Of a stretch of DNA of 64,000 bases, positions 54,095 through 62,676 are shown one piece after another. How positions within the stretch are numbered: the stretch's first letter is position 1; the number at the start of each line of letters is the position of its first letter. Both the position numbers and the translations under genes were made by a program. Under the pieces are notes generated by a model. The model saw only the letters and a list, made by a program, of their open reading frames with translations. It had not been told where the DNA came from and did no database searches. Source of the DNA: Phytoactinopolyspora halotolerans (GTDB taxonomy: Bacteria > Actinomycetota > Actinomycetes > Jiangellales > Jiangellaceae); contig NZ_JAAGOA010000006.1 of NCBI RefSeq assembly GCF_010550675.1, forward strand, positions 186,001-250,000. The letters run 5' to 3'.

Positions 54095-54901
54095 GTGCAG
54101 GACGGCCCCGACCAGGCGCATTCCGCCGCAGCTTTGCGCTACGACGCCGCACCGCGCCGGCGCGCCGCGATCCTGAACCGGCTGCGTCGGGCCGGACACG
54201 TTTCCGTCTCCGATATCAGCAGGCAGCTGCAGGTTTCGGAGATGACCGTCCGGCGCGACCTGCGCCGCCTGGCCGACGAGGGCGACGCCGTCCTGGTCCA
54301 CGGCGGTGCGAGTCTGCCGCCCGGCACCCGGGCGCATCCGGCCTTCCTGGCCCGCGCGCAGATCAAGGCCGATGCCAAGCGCCGGATCGGCAAGGTGGCG
54401 GCGGACCTCGTCTCGCCGGCGGACACGGTGGGGATCGACGCCGGAACGACCGCGCTCGAGGTGGCCAATGCGTTGCCGGGCGATTTCGCGGGATGCGTGG
54501 TCACGCACTCGGTGCCGGTGCTCACGGCGATGCTGACCAGGCCGTCGATCCGTTCGATCGTGGTCGGTGGGGAGCTGTCTCCGGAGAATCAGGCGCTGAT
54601 CGGTCCGAGTGCCGCGCAGTTCGTGGCCAATCTGCGCCTAGATGTCCTGATGGTCGGAGCGACCTCGGTGGACGAGCGCGGTATCTACGTGTTGTCGGAG
54701 CTTGAACTCGGGGCGAAACGAGCGTTGGTCGACGCGGCGGATCACGTCGTCCTGGTGTGCGACACGTCGAAGGAGGCGGCACCCGGTCCGGTCCGCGTGT
54801 GCGGACTGGATCTGATCGACACGGTCGTCACCGACGGTGCGTTCGGCGAGCGTATGACGCAGCGGCTGCGTCAGAACGGCACGCGCGTCATCGTCGCCTG
54901 A
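54095..54901 (+). CDS. DeoR-family transcriptional regulator
   Basis: Regulator of about 268 residues. HTH: RRAAILNRLRRAGHVSVSDI with SEMTVRRDLRRLADEGDAV. The C-terminal sensor domain (TVGIDAGTTALEVANALPGD, then GGELSPENQALIGPSAAQFV) binds sugar phosphates in this family. Start choice: GTG 54095 has AAGGTG upstream; GTG 54086 and ATG 54038 are alternatives. It stands between the divergent aldolase and the downstream kinase and importer genes, and palindromic sites occur on both sides, so it is probably the cluster repressor. Confidence 0.88.
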   Translation: MQDGPDQAHSAAALRYDAAPRRRAAILNRLRRAGHVSVSDISRQLQVSEMTVRRDLRRLADEGDAVLVHGGASLPPGTRAHPAFLARAQIKADAKRRIGKVAADLVSPADTVGIDAGTTALEVANALPGDFAGCVVTHSVPVLTAMLTRPSIRSIVVGGELSPENQALIGPSAAQFVANLRLDVLMVGATSVDERGIYVLSELELGAKRALVDAADHVVLVCDTSKEAAPGPVRVCGLDLIDTVVTDGAFGERMTQRLRQNGTRVIVA

Positions 54902-54935
54902 GTTCCGGCCGGGCGACCGGGAAGACACGCGGGTC

Positions 54936-54991
54936 TTGACATCCGAGCCTTCGTCGCCAACACTGCATGCAATGTTTGTAAGCGAACAAAC
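54936..54991 (+). promoter_or_regulatory. predicted promoter and DeoR-type operator ahead of the kinase operon
   Basis: TTGACA (54936-54941) and, 17 nt on, AACACT serve as -35/-10. Immediately downstream is GTTTGTAAGCGAACAAAC (54974-54991), a palindrome with 6-bp arms that resembles GlpR-type DeoR operators (ATGTTCG...CGAACAT). A repressor bound here would block transcription. About 140 nt of leader follow before the kinase start. Confidence 0.55.
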
Positions 54992-55131
54992 TCTCTCGCC
55001 CGTCTTCGACGACGGCCGCGACCACGGGACCGCCCACCTGCCGGACGGCCCGGAGCCGGCCATCGGCATCGATCTGGATCTGCCGGCCGAGACGGAGGAG
55101 AGACCTTGACCACCGCATCCGGAGGCCGTTG

Positions 55132-56373
55132 ATGCGCCTGCTGCTTGCTCAGACCGGTGCCCCGACCGCGGTGGTGAATCGCAGCGTGGCCGGTTTCCTC
55201 CGGGGTGCGCACGACCACGACGTGTTGCTCGCGCGCGGTGGTCCGGACGCGTTGGTGGCTGGCAGATTCCACCGCCTGACCGGCGCCGGTCTCCCTGCCG
55301 GCGCCGAGGCCGCCGGCGGCTCGTGGCTGGGCGGCGGGCGCCGGACGACGACGCCGGCCGACGTCGACGCGATCGTCACCGCTCTCGCCGCGCAGGCCGT
55401 CGACGGCATCGCCGTGATCGGGGGCAACGGCACGATGGCGCTGCTCGCCGCGGTCGCCGACCGGGCGGGTGAGCGGGGCGTCCCGCTCCGGGTGGCCGGC
55501 ATCCCCAAGACCATCGACAACGACCTCGACGGCGTCGACCACGCTCCCGGGTTCGCCTCGGCCGCGCATTTCCTGACCACGGTGCTGCCCGACATCGCCC
55601 GCGATCACCGCGCCATGACGTCGGTGGAACCTGTCCGCATCGTGGAGACGATGGGCCGTGGCACGGGCTGGCTGGCGCTCGCGGCGACGCTTCCGGTCGA
55701 CCCCGAGCACCCTGTACACCGGGTCTATCCGCCGGAGCTGGCGTTCCACCGCGACACGTTCGTCACTGACGTCCGCGATCTGGTGGACCGGCACGGGCGG
55801 GCGCTGATCGTCGTCAGCGAGGGATTCGCGCCCGAGCTGACCGCCGCGCCGATCCACGCGGCCAACCACACCACGTTGATCGCGGGAGGCGTCGCACGGG
55901 TGCTCGCCCGGCTGGTCAGTGCCGAACTCGGCCTGCCCGCCCGGGGTGAGGTCCTCGGCGTCGCGCAGCGCTGCGTGTCGGCGCTCGTCAGCCCGGTCGA
56001 CGCTGCCGAGGCCGAACGCGTCGGGTACGAGGCCGCACGCGCGCTCGCCATGTCACCGCCGATGACGACGGACGCCGCGACGGCGGGGTCCAGTGCCGCA
56101 GCGGCGGTGATGGTCGGCATCGAGCGGCATCCCGGTGCCGAGTACGCCGTCTCCTATCCGCTCGTCCCGTTGCGCGAGGTGGCCGGTCGCACCCGGATGG
56201 TGCCGGGCCATTGGCAGACGTCCGAGCCGCTCGATCTGGGCTCGTTCCATACCTGGCTGGCGCCGCTGGTGCGTTCAGCCCAACCTCTTCAGGCCGCGCC
56301 TCCGCGGCCTTTGGGGCTCCACACTCACCGTTCCAACGAAGGAAAGGTCGTAGATCATGAGTCCTCGCACTAA
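55132..56373 (+). CDS. 6-phosphofructokinase (PfkA)-family kinase
   Basis: Protein of 413 residues with the PFK core: nucleotide loop VIGGNGTMAL, phosphoryl-acceptor loop GIPKTIDNDLDG with catalytic Asp, and VRIVETMGRGTG substrate segment. The pairing of Gly after GGN (as in ATP enzymes) with the Lys of PKTIDND (as in PPi enzymes) does not settle the phosphate donor, and Asn replaces the usual Asp of GGDG. It could phosphorylate a ketose or ketose phosphate. GGAGG lies before ATG 55132. It overlaps the binding-protein gene by 17 nt. The last 40 residues are low complexity and may be run-on. Confidence 0.85.
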   Translation: MRLLLAQTGAPTAVVNRSVAGFLRGAHDHDVLLARGGPDALVAGRFHRLTGAGLPAGAEAAGGSWLGGGRRTTTPADVDAIVTALAAQAVDGIAVIGGNGTMALLAAVADRAGERGVPLRVAGIPKTIDNDLDGVDHAPGFASAAHFLTTVLPDIARDHRAMTSVEPVRIVETMGRGTGWLALAATLPVDPEHPVHRVYPPELAFHRDTFVTDVRDLVDRHGRALIVVSEGFAPELTAAPIHAANHTTLIAGGVARVLARLVSAELGLPARGEVLGVAQRCVSALVSPVDAAEAERVGYEAARALAMSPPMTTDAATAGSSAAAAVMVGIERHPGAEYAVSYPLVPLREVAGRTRMVPGHWQTSEPLDLGSFHTWLAPLVRSAQPLQAAPPRPLGLHTHRSNEGKVVDHESSH

Positions 56374-57652
56374 GGTCATCGCCGGTGCCGTCATGGCGGG
56401 CACGCTTGCCCTGCCGGCGTGCGGAAACCCGTCGGATGCCACCTCGGGTGGCGGCGAGTCGATCACCGTCGTGATGTCCAACCACCCGTTCCAGCGCGGC
56501 ATCGAACCGCTGATCCCCGACTTCGAAGAGGAGACCGGCATCGAGGTGAACGTCGAGACGTTCGCCGAGCAGCAGGCGCGTGACAAGATCCAGCTCAACC
56601 TGCAGTCGAAGAGCGCCGCCATGGACGTCTACATGACATTGCCATCCCGCGAAGGCCCGCTGTTCGCCGACGCCGGCTACTACGAGCCGCTGGATGACTA
56701 CCTCGCCGACGCCTCGGAGGACTACCGGCCCGATGATTTCAGCCGCGGCGCCATCGACGGCATGAAGGTCGACGAGGCTACCTACGCGGTGCCGATCAAC
56801 GTCGAAGGACCGGTCCTGTACTACCGGACCGACCTGTTCGAGGAGTGGGGGCTGACCCCGCCGGCGACCGTGGAGGAGCTCATCGACACCGCCGCGGCGA
56901 TCGCCGCCGAGGACCCGGGGATCACGCCGATCACCCTGCGGGGACAGGCGCCGGCGCTGCCGTTCACCTTCGGCCCGTTCGTGCACGGCAACGGTGTCGA
57001 ATGGACCGACGACGAGGGCCGCCCGAACTTCGACGAGCCCGGCGCCGTCGAAGCGATCGAGGCGTACGCGACGCTGGCTCGCGAGTACGGGCCGCCAGGG
57101 GTGATCAACTACTCCTTCACCGAGTCCTCGACGCTGTTCGCCCAGGGCGAGGCGGCCATGATGCTGGAATCCAGCAACGAGCTGAACAGTGTGGTCGACC
57201 AGGCCAGCTCGACCGTCGGCGAGACCGTCGGTGTCGCGCCGGTGCCCGGCGGTTCGGCCGGGGCCGCACCCACCGTTCTCTCCTGGGGCCTGGCGATGTC
57301 GCCGCATTCGCAGAACAAGGACGACGCCTGGCGCTTCCTGGAATGGGCGTCCAGCCCGGAGACCCAGCTGGCGCTGACCGAGGCCGAGATCGCCCCGCCG
57401 CGGGCGTCCGTCGCGCAGGATTCGGAGTACACCGACGCGCTCGACACCCCCACGTTGCAGGCCTGGCATGACGCCGTGGTCGACCTGCAGGAGAACGGCC
57501 ACGTCGAGGTGGGCCCGGTCGGTACCGAGGCGCCGACGATGCGGCAGGTGATCGGCGACGCCGTCGGCAAGGCGATCCTGGGCGACGCCACCGCCGAGGA
57601 GGCCGCCGCGGAGATCCAGGCCGGCCTCGAACCTCTGCTCGCTGAACGATGA
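56357..57652 (+). CDS. extracellular sugar-binding lipoprotein (family 1)
   Basis: Binding protein of 431 residues. The lipobox is LALPAC, then a short Gly/Ser linker and SITVVMSNHPFQRGIEPLIP. Family 1 features include YRTDLFEEWGLTPPATVEEL and NSFTESSTLFAQGEAAMML-like segments. It is the first of three importer genes, each overlapping or close to the next. No dedicated ATPase is present. The ligand is unknown, but the adjoining aldolase, kinase and dehydrogenases suggest a sugar, sugar alcohol or sulfonated sugar. Confidence 0.88.
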   Translation: MSPRTKVIAGAVMAGTLALPACGNPSDATSGGGESITVVMSNHPFQRGIEPLIPDFEEETGIEVNVETFAEQQARDKIQLNLQSKSAAMDVYMTLPSREGPLFADAGYYEPLDDYLADASEDYRPDDFSRGAIDGMKVDEATYAVPINVEGPVLYYRTDLFEEWGLTPPATVEELIDTAAAIAAEDPGITPITLRGQAPALPFTFGPFVHGNGVEWTDDEGRPNFDEPGAVEAIEAYATLAREYGPPGVINYSFTESSTLFAQGEAAMMLESSNELNSVVDQASSTVGETVGVAPVPGGSAGAAPTVLSWGLAMSPHSQNKDDAWRFLEWASSPETQLALTEAEIAPPRASVAQDSEYTDALDTPTLQAWHDAVVDLQENGHVEVGPVGTEAPTMRQVIGDAVGKAILGDATAEEAAAEIQAGLEPLLAER

Positions 57653-57695
57653 GCACGTGAGAAGTCGGGCGCGACCGGAAAGATGAGCGGAGACG

Positions 57696-58658
57696 ATGGC
57701 GACGATGACGGAAACCAGGCGCCGGAAGCACGACCGCGGCGCACCCCCGGGGCGGCGGCGCGGCGTCTCGAGGCGCGACTCGACGGGGGCGACGCCGGTC
57801 TCCCGAGGTGTGTGGCCGCTCATGCTCCCGGCGATCATCGTCACCGGTGCGCTGGTGCTCATGCCGGTGCTGTACACCGGGTGGCTGGCGCTGTCCGACC
57901 GCCGGCCGAACGGGGAGAACGCCGGGTTCGTCGGAACGTCGAACTTCTCCCAGATGTTCGACGACCCGCTGTTCTGGAATTCGGTACGCGTGACGTTGTT
58001 CCTGCTGGTGGTCTGCCTCACGGTGGAGACGCTGCTGGGACTGGCGCTGGGCTACCTGCTCAGCATCGACGTGCCCGGACGCCGGATCTTTCAGGGCCTG
58101 ATGCTGATCCCGGCGATCACCGCCTCGGTGGCCGTCGCGCTGGTGTGGCTGCTGATCTACGATCCGACGCTGGGCGCGGCGAACCAGATCCTCGATGCTG
58201 TCGGAATCGACCCCGTCGTGTGGCTGGGAGATCCGGACATCGCCCCGTGGTCGATCGCGATCGTCGACATCTGGCAGTGGACGCCGCTGATGGCGCTGAT
58301 CATCGCGGCCGGGATCCGCGCGTTGCCGAGCGAACCGTTCGAGGCGGCCGGGATCGACGGCGCGTCGAACTGGAAGAAGGCTCGGCACGTCGCGCTGCCG
58401 CTGCTCATGCCGGTGATCTCGGTAGCGGTCCTGTTGCGCACCGTGGACTTGGTGCGCTTCTTCGACACGGTCTACATCATGACCCAGGGCGGGCCGGTGA
58501 ACTCGACGAACACCCTGAACGTGTACGGCTACCGCAGCGCCTTCATCGACCAGGAGGCCAGTTACGCGGCCGCGCTGCAGCTGAGTCTGCTGCTCTTGGT
58601 GGTGGCGATCGCTGGGGTGTTCACGTGGTGGCGGAGGAGGCAGATCGTTGAGTACTGA
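57696..58658 (+). CDS. carbohydrate ABC transporter permease (MalF-like)
   Basis: Permease of 320 residues with six membrane segments (VWPLMLPAIIVTGALVLMPV onward) and the EAA loop EPFEAAGIDGASNWKKARHV followed by LPLLMPV. ATG 57696 is preceded by GCGGAGACG. It overlaps the next permease by 11 nt. Arg/Lys-rich N-terminal 40 residues lie in the cytoplasm. Confidence 0.92.
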   Translation: MATMTETRRRKHDRGAPPGRRRGVSRRDSTGATPVSRGVWPLMLPAIIVTGALVLMPVLYTGWLALSDRRPNGENAGFVGTSNFSQMFDDPLFWNSVRVTLFLLVVCLTVETLLGLALGYLLSIDVPGRRIFQGLMLIPAITASVAVALVWLLIYDPTLGAANQILDAVGIDPVVWLGDPDIAPWSIAIVDIWQWTPLMALIIAAGIRALPSEPFEAAGIDGASNWKKARHVALPLLMPVISVAVLLRTVDLVRFFDTVYIMTQGGPVNSTNTLNVYGYRSAFIDQEASYAAALQLSLLLLVVAIAGVFTWWRRRQIVEY

Positions 58659-59571
58659 CACCCCGAGCGCCCGCGTCACGAACCGGGCCGGCGATACGGG
58701 AGCGGCCCGCGGCGCGAGGCGTTCCAGGAGCTCGAGGCCCGCCGGAGCCTCCCTGGGCACGCGAAGGCGCGCGCCCGTCTATGCGGGCTATCTGGCGGCG
58801 GCGCTGGTCTTCTTCGGGCCGGTTCTGTTCATGGTGTGGTCCGCGTTCCGCCGCAACGTCGACATCACCGGGTCGATCTTCAACCTGACGTCGCCGTTGA
58901 CCCTGGACAACTTCACCAACCTGTTCGAGCGGTTCGCGTTCTTCTACTACATCCGCAACAGCTTCATCATCGCGGGTCGATCGACACTGCTCGGCCTGCT
59001 GCTCGGTGTGCCCGCCGCGTACGTCATCGTCCGGCGACGGCTCGCGGCGGTGGGATTCATGACTCTGCTGGCCCGGATGGCGCCCGGCGTGATGTTCGTA
59101 CTGCCGCTGTTCGTGCTGTCGGTGAACATCGGCGCGCCGTCGAACAACGGGTTGAACTTCCTGCTGCTGATCGCGGCGCACCTGATCATCACGCTGCCGC
59201 TGTGCGTATGGCTGCTGATCCCGTTCTTCGAGGACATCCCGGTGACGTTGGAGGAGGCGGCCATGCTGGACGGCTGCACCGTGGGGCAGCGGTTCCGGAA
59301 CGTGGTGCTGCCGCTGGCCCTTCCCGGGCTGTCGGTCGCGGTCACGCTGAGTTTCATCTTCTCCTGGAACTTCTTCCTGTTCGCTCTGGCGCTGGCGAAC
59401 TCTGACACGTTGCCGCTGCCGGTGATCGCGTTCAACTTCATCGGCCAGGGCTCCAGCGACTACGGCGGCCTGATGGCCGCCAGCACGCTGATCTCGATGC
59501 CCGCCTTCCTGCTGACCATCCTGGCGCAGCGCTGGCTGGTGCGCGGCCTGACCGGAGGAGCGGTGAAATGA
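58648..59571 (+). CDS. carbohydrate ABC transporter permease (MalG-like)
   Basis: Permease of 307 residues with six membrane segments and the EAA loop TLEEAAMLDGCTVGQRFRNV followed by LPLALPG. The first codon is TTG, overlapping the end of the partner permease, with GGAGGAGGCAG just before it. Its TGA overlaps the ATG of the first dehydrogenase (ATGA), so importer and enzyme genes form one operon. Confidence 0.92.
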   Translation: MSTDTPSARVTNRAGDTGAARGARRSRSSRPAGASLGTRRRAPVYAGYLAAALVFFGPVLFMVWSAFRRNVDITGSIFNLTSPLTLDNFTNLFERFAFFYYIRNSFIIAGRSTLLGLLLGVPAAYVIVRRRLAAVGFMTLLARMAPGVMFVLPLFVLSVNIGAPSNNGLNFLLLIAAHLIITLPLCVWLLIPFFEDIPVTLEEAAMLDGCTVGQRFRNVVLPLALPGLSVAVTLSFIFSWNFFLFALALANSDTLPLPVIAFNFIGQGSSDYGGLMAASTLISMPAFLLTILAQRWLVRGLTGGAVK

Positions 59572-60635
59572 CGACGGGTGATGAGGAGAAGAGCGCCATG
59601 GCGACCGGTGACGTGGCGGCCGACAACACTGTGGCTCGGTTCTCCGGAAACGGCGTGATCGCGTTCGACAAGGTCGACTTGGGGCCCGTGCCACCCGGCG
59701 AGGTCCGCCTACGGGTGGAGGTCTGTGCGCTGTGCGGATCGGACAAGCGGCTGCTAGCCGCCGGCTCCCCGGTGGTGCCGGGCCACGAGATCGCCGGCGT
59801 CGTCGTGGACGTCGGCGACGCGGGAGGCCCCGCCGACGCCGCCGGGCATGCCGTGCGCGTGGGTACCCGCGGCATCGTCTATATCCCGGTGTACTGCGGT
59901 AGTTGTGCTCAATGCGCGAAGGGGCGGACGAATCGTTGCCTGCGTCTCGGGGAACTGATCGGTTGGCAGCGCGACGGCGGCTTCGCCGACTACGTCGATG
60001 TGCCGGCCCGGTGCGTCATCCCCGTGCCCGACGACATCGGGCTGGACGTGGCCGTACTGGGTCTGGACACCGTCGGCACGGCCGCGCACGGGCTGCGTAT
60101 GGCGCTGGCCACGCAGCCCGATCCGCCGCAACGGCTGCTGGTCGTCGGGTGTGGCCCGCTCGGGCTGGGCGTCGTCGCGGTGGCGCAGCAGCTCGGCGTG
60201 CCGGAGGTGCACGCGTTCGATCCGAACGACGCCCGGCTCGCGCTCGCCCGGGCCGGCGGGGCCCGGCAGGCCACCGACGTGGACAGCGAGAACCAGTACG
60301 ACATCGCTGTCGAGGTGAGTGGCGCCGAACCGGCCCGCGAACTCGCCCAGCGGGTGATCGTGCCCGGCGGTGCCGTGCTGGCACTCGGCGAGTCGAACTC
60401 GCCGTACACCATGCCTGCGACGCCGCGCTGGCGGCGGACCGACTGCTTCACCGTCCGCTCGTTCTACTTCCCGCTCGACGAGGTGGCGGACAATTGGGAG
60501 CTGCTCCGCCGCTGCGGGCCGACGCTGCGCGACCGGCTCGCGACCCCGCTGACGCTTCCCGACCTGCCGGAGGCGTTCGAGTCATTCGCTGCCGGTGATC
60601 AGCTCAAGCCGTTCATCGTCCACACGGCACACTGA
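59568..60635 (+). CDS. zinc-dependent medium-chain dehydrogenase 1
   Basis: MDR-family enzyme of 355 residues. Catalytic zinc ligands: Cys in VCALCGSDKRLL and His/Glu in VPGHEIAG; structural zinc Cys in YCGSCAQCAKGRTNRC. The Rossmann motif is VVGCGPLGLGVVAV. Family members oxidise polyols, sugar alcohol phosphates or alcohols (sorbitol dehydrogenase, GatD). It is coupled to the importer and probably catalyses an early oxidation or a late aldehyde/alcohol step; the substrate is not known. In-frame ATG 59598 is an alternative start. Confidence 0.9.
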   Translation: MTTGDEEKSAMATGDVAADNTVARFSGNGVIAFDKVDLGPVPPGEVRLRVEVCALCGSDKRLLAAGSPVVPGHEIAGVVVDVGDAGGPADAAGHAVRVGTRGIVYIPVYCGSCAQCAKGRTNRCLRLGELIGWQRDGGFADYVDVPARCVIPVPDDIGLDVAVLGLDTVGTAAHGLRMALATQPDPPQRLLVVGCGPLGLGVVAVAQQLGVPEVHAFDPNDARLALARAGGARQATDVDSENQYDIAVEVSGAEPARELAQRVIVPGGAVLALGESNSPYTMPATPRWRRTDCFTVRSFYFPLDEVADNWELLRRCGPTLRDRLATPLTLPDLPEAFESFAAGDQLKPFIVHTAH

Positions 60636-60735
60636 TGAATCGGCTCGAACCCGTCGTGGTGGCCGTCGGCCGGCGTCCGCCGGTGTGCCCGGTGGCCACC
60701 GGATCGTCGTGGCTGGACCAGGAGGTGGGCTTCAG

Positions 60736-61398
60736 GTGAATGAGGCGGTGAGTGAGCCGGTGCTGGACCCTGGGGTGCGGGTCGGGGAACGCGTGTATCG
60801 CGCGTTGCGGCACCGCATCGTCATGGGCGAGCTGGAACCGGGGGAGCGGTTGTCGGTGCCGGCGCTGGCCCGGGCGCTCGGGGTCAGCCGAAGCCCGGTG
60901 CGCGATGCCGTGCTTCAGCTCGTCCGCGAGGGACTAGCGGCGGAGACGCTGAACCGTGGTGCGATCGTCGCCAGCATCAGCCGCAACGACTTGGTGAGCC
61001 TGTACGAGGCTCGGGAGGCGCTGGAGGGGATGGCCGCCCGGCTCGCGACCCCGAACTTCACTCACGAGCTGCGCCGTCGGCTGCTGACGATCCTGACCGA
61101 GCACGACGAGGCGGTGGCCGGCGGGGACTTCGACCGCCACATCGAGGTCGATGCCGCGTTTCATTTCCAGATCCGCGCGGCGGCGGGTAGCCCGGTCATC
61201 GCCCGCATGCTCGACGAGATCCAGGGCAAGGTCATGATCGCCATGCGCTCGACCAGCGTCAGCGGCGGCATGGACCGCGCCGTGCAGGATCACCGGCGCA
61301 TCTTCGAGGCGATCGCGGCCGGCGATCCCGACGCGAGCGAGGCCGCCGCACGCCGGCACATCGCGCGGCTCACCGAGCTGCTGAGAACCGATGGCTGA
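60736..61398 (+). CDS. GntR/FadR-family transcriptional regulator (FCD domain)
   Basis: Regulator of about 220 residues. The winged HTH begins RVYRALRHRIVMGELEPGER and contains LGVSRSPVRDAVLQLVREGL; the C-terminal all-helical FCD domain has the metal-binding D/H pattern (HIEVDAAFHFQIRAAAGSPV, then QDHRRIFEAIAAGDP and RRHIARL). The GTG at 60736 follows GGAGG. It overlaps the next dehydrogenase by 8 nt. Two regulators (DeoR and GntR) in one cluster suggests two inducers or two joined operons. Confidence 0.9.
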   Translation: MNEAVSEPVLDPGVRVGERVYRALRHRIVMGELEPGERLSVPALARALGVSRSPVRDAVLQLVREGLAAETLNRGAIVASISRNDLVSLYEAREALEGMAARLATPNFTHELRRRLLTILTEHDEAVAGGDFDRHIEVDAAFHFQIRAAAGSPVIARMLDEIQGKVMIAMRSTSVSGGMDRAVQDHRRIFEAIAAGDPDASEAAARRHIARLTELLRTDG

Positions 61399-62506
61399 GC
61401 GGCGAGCCGGCCGGGCGGCGCAGACGACCGTGCGGTCACTGCGCTTCCGCGCGCCGGGCGGATTCGAGGTCGTGGACGAAACTGCCGCACGCCTGGGTCC
61501 CACGGATGTCCGGATCGCGCCGCTGGCGGTCGGTGTCTGCGGCACCGACGCCCATATCGTCGCCGGTGCGTTCGCCGCGGAGGACGGCGTGGTGCTCGGG
61601 CACGAGATCTGCGGCCGGGTGGTGCAGCGCGGCGCCGAGGTGACGAGCGTCGGCGTCGGCGATCTGGTCACGGTCGAGCCGCACCGGTACTGCACGGCCT
61701 GCCACTACTGCCGCGCCGGCCGGGAACACCTGTGCGGGGAGAAACGGGGCTACGGTGTTCGGCTGGACGGCGGCATGACCGAGCGCATGGTGCTGCCTGC
61801 CCGGATCGCGTACGGGCTGCCGGCAGGCACGCTGCCGTGGATCGGCGCCCTGTGCGAGCCGGTCGCGTGCTGTGTGCACGGTCTGGATCGGCTCGGGATC
61901 ACCTCCGGTGAGGCGCTCCTGGTGCACGGGTGCGGGCCCGCGGGCGCGATCATGGTGGCGCTGGGCAGCCTGCTGGGTGCGGCCCCGATCGTGGTGATGG
62001 ACCCTCGGGCGGAGCGGCGTGAACTGGCGAAACGGATGGGTGCCGATGCGGCCCTGAATCCGCGCGACACGTCCTCCTCGCAGGCTGCGGTGGCCTTGAC
62101 TGGAGGGATCGGGTTCCCGGCCGTCGTGGATGCGGTCGGGAAGGCGGCGGTCCTGGAGTCATCGCTGCCGATGGCGGCGCGTGGCGGCCGCATCCTGGTG
62201 TTCGGTGTGGCCGAGCCCGGCGACGTCGCCGCCATCAGCCCGCACGAACTCTTCCAGCGGGAACTGACGTTGCTGGGCTCGGTGATCAACCCGTACACGC
62301 ACCAGCGTGCGGTCGCGCTCCTACCCCGTTTGAACCTGGAGCGGCTCACGCCTGCATTCTTCGATCTCGACGAGTTCGGCGCTGCACTGGACGCGCAGCG
62401 CGCCGGCGTCGTCGACAAGGTCTTCGTCGCCCCGCAGGGTCAGGCCGCGGCGACGGGTGCCAGTGAAGGCAGCAGGCGGCCGTATCCCGACGCGGCGCGC
62501 CGGTGA
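61391..62506 (+). CDS. zinc-dependent medium-chain dehydrogenase 2
   Basis: MDR-family enzyme of 371 residues similar to sorbitol/threonine dehydrogenases. Catalytic zinc: VCGTDAHIVAGAFA and LGHEICGRVV; structural zinc: YCTACHYCRAGREHLC. Rossmann motif VHGCGPAGAIMVAL and a GIGFPAVVDAVGK segment. The C-terminal 25 residues are low complexity. It is divergent in sequence from dehydrogenase 1, so the two probably act on different substrates. The gene ends 57 nt before a strong hairpin. Confidence 0.9.
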   Translation: MAERRAGRAAQTTVRSLRFRAPGGFEVVDETAARLGPTDVRIAPLAVGVCGTDAHIVAGAFAAEDGVVLGHEICGRVVQRGAEVTSVGVGDLVTVEPHRYCTACHYCRAGREHLCGEKRGYGVRLDGGMTERMVLPARIAYGLPAGTLPWIGALCEPVACCVHGLDRLGITSGEALLVHGCGPAGAIMVALGSLLGAAPIVVMDPRAERRELAKRMGADAALNPRDTSSSQAAVALTGGIGFPAVVDAVGKAAVLESSLPMAARGGRILVFGVAEPGDVAAISPHELFQRELTLLGSVINPYTHQRAVALLPRLNLERLTPAFFDLDEFGAALDAQRAGVVDKVFVAPQGQAAATGASEGSRRPYPDAARR

Positions 62507-62563
62507 GCTCACCGGCCTTTCGGCCGCGGTTCGCAGCCGGCTGGCGGCGACGATGGACCAACC

Positions 62564-62622
62564 CCCTTTGCAATGCACACCTATACGCATGCAGCACGCG
62601 TATGGGTGTGCATTGCAAAGGG
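62564..62622. terminator. strong bidirectional hairpin between dehydrogenase 2 and the sulfatase
   Basis: Arms 62564-62588 and 62598-62622 form a 25-bp stem (CCCTTTGCAATGCACACC start) with one G-T wobble and a 9-nt loop ATGCAGCAC. It lies between convergent genes. Unlike the TGATCA elements its base is CCCTTTGCAATG. Confidence 0.75.
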
Positions 62623-62676
62623 TAGTGTGCCTCCGCCAGGCGCGGGCGACTGCGATGGGCCTGCTTGCATGCAGTG

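Noticed and set aside
53129-62506. Calling the cluster a sulfoquinovose pathway
   Set aside because: The isomerase, the PfkB-type kinase and the sulfolactaldehyde reductase of the known route are not seen; only the aldolase points that way.
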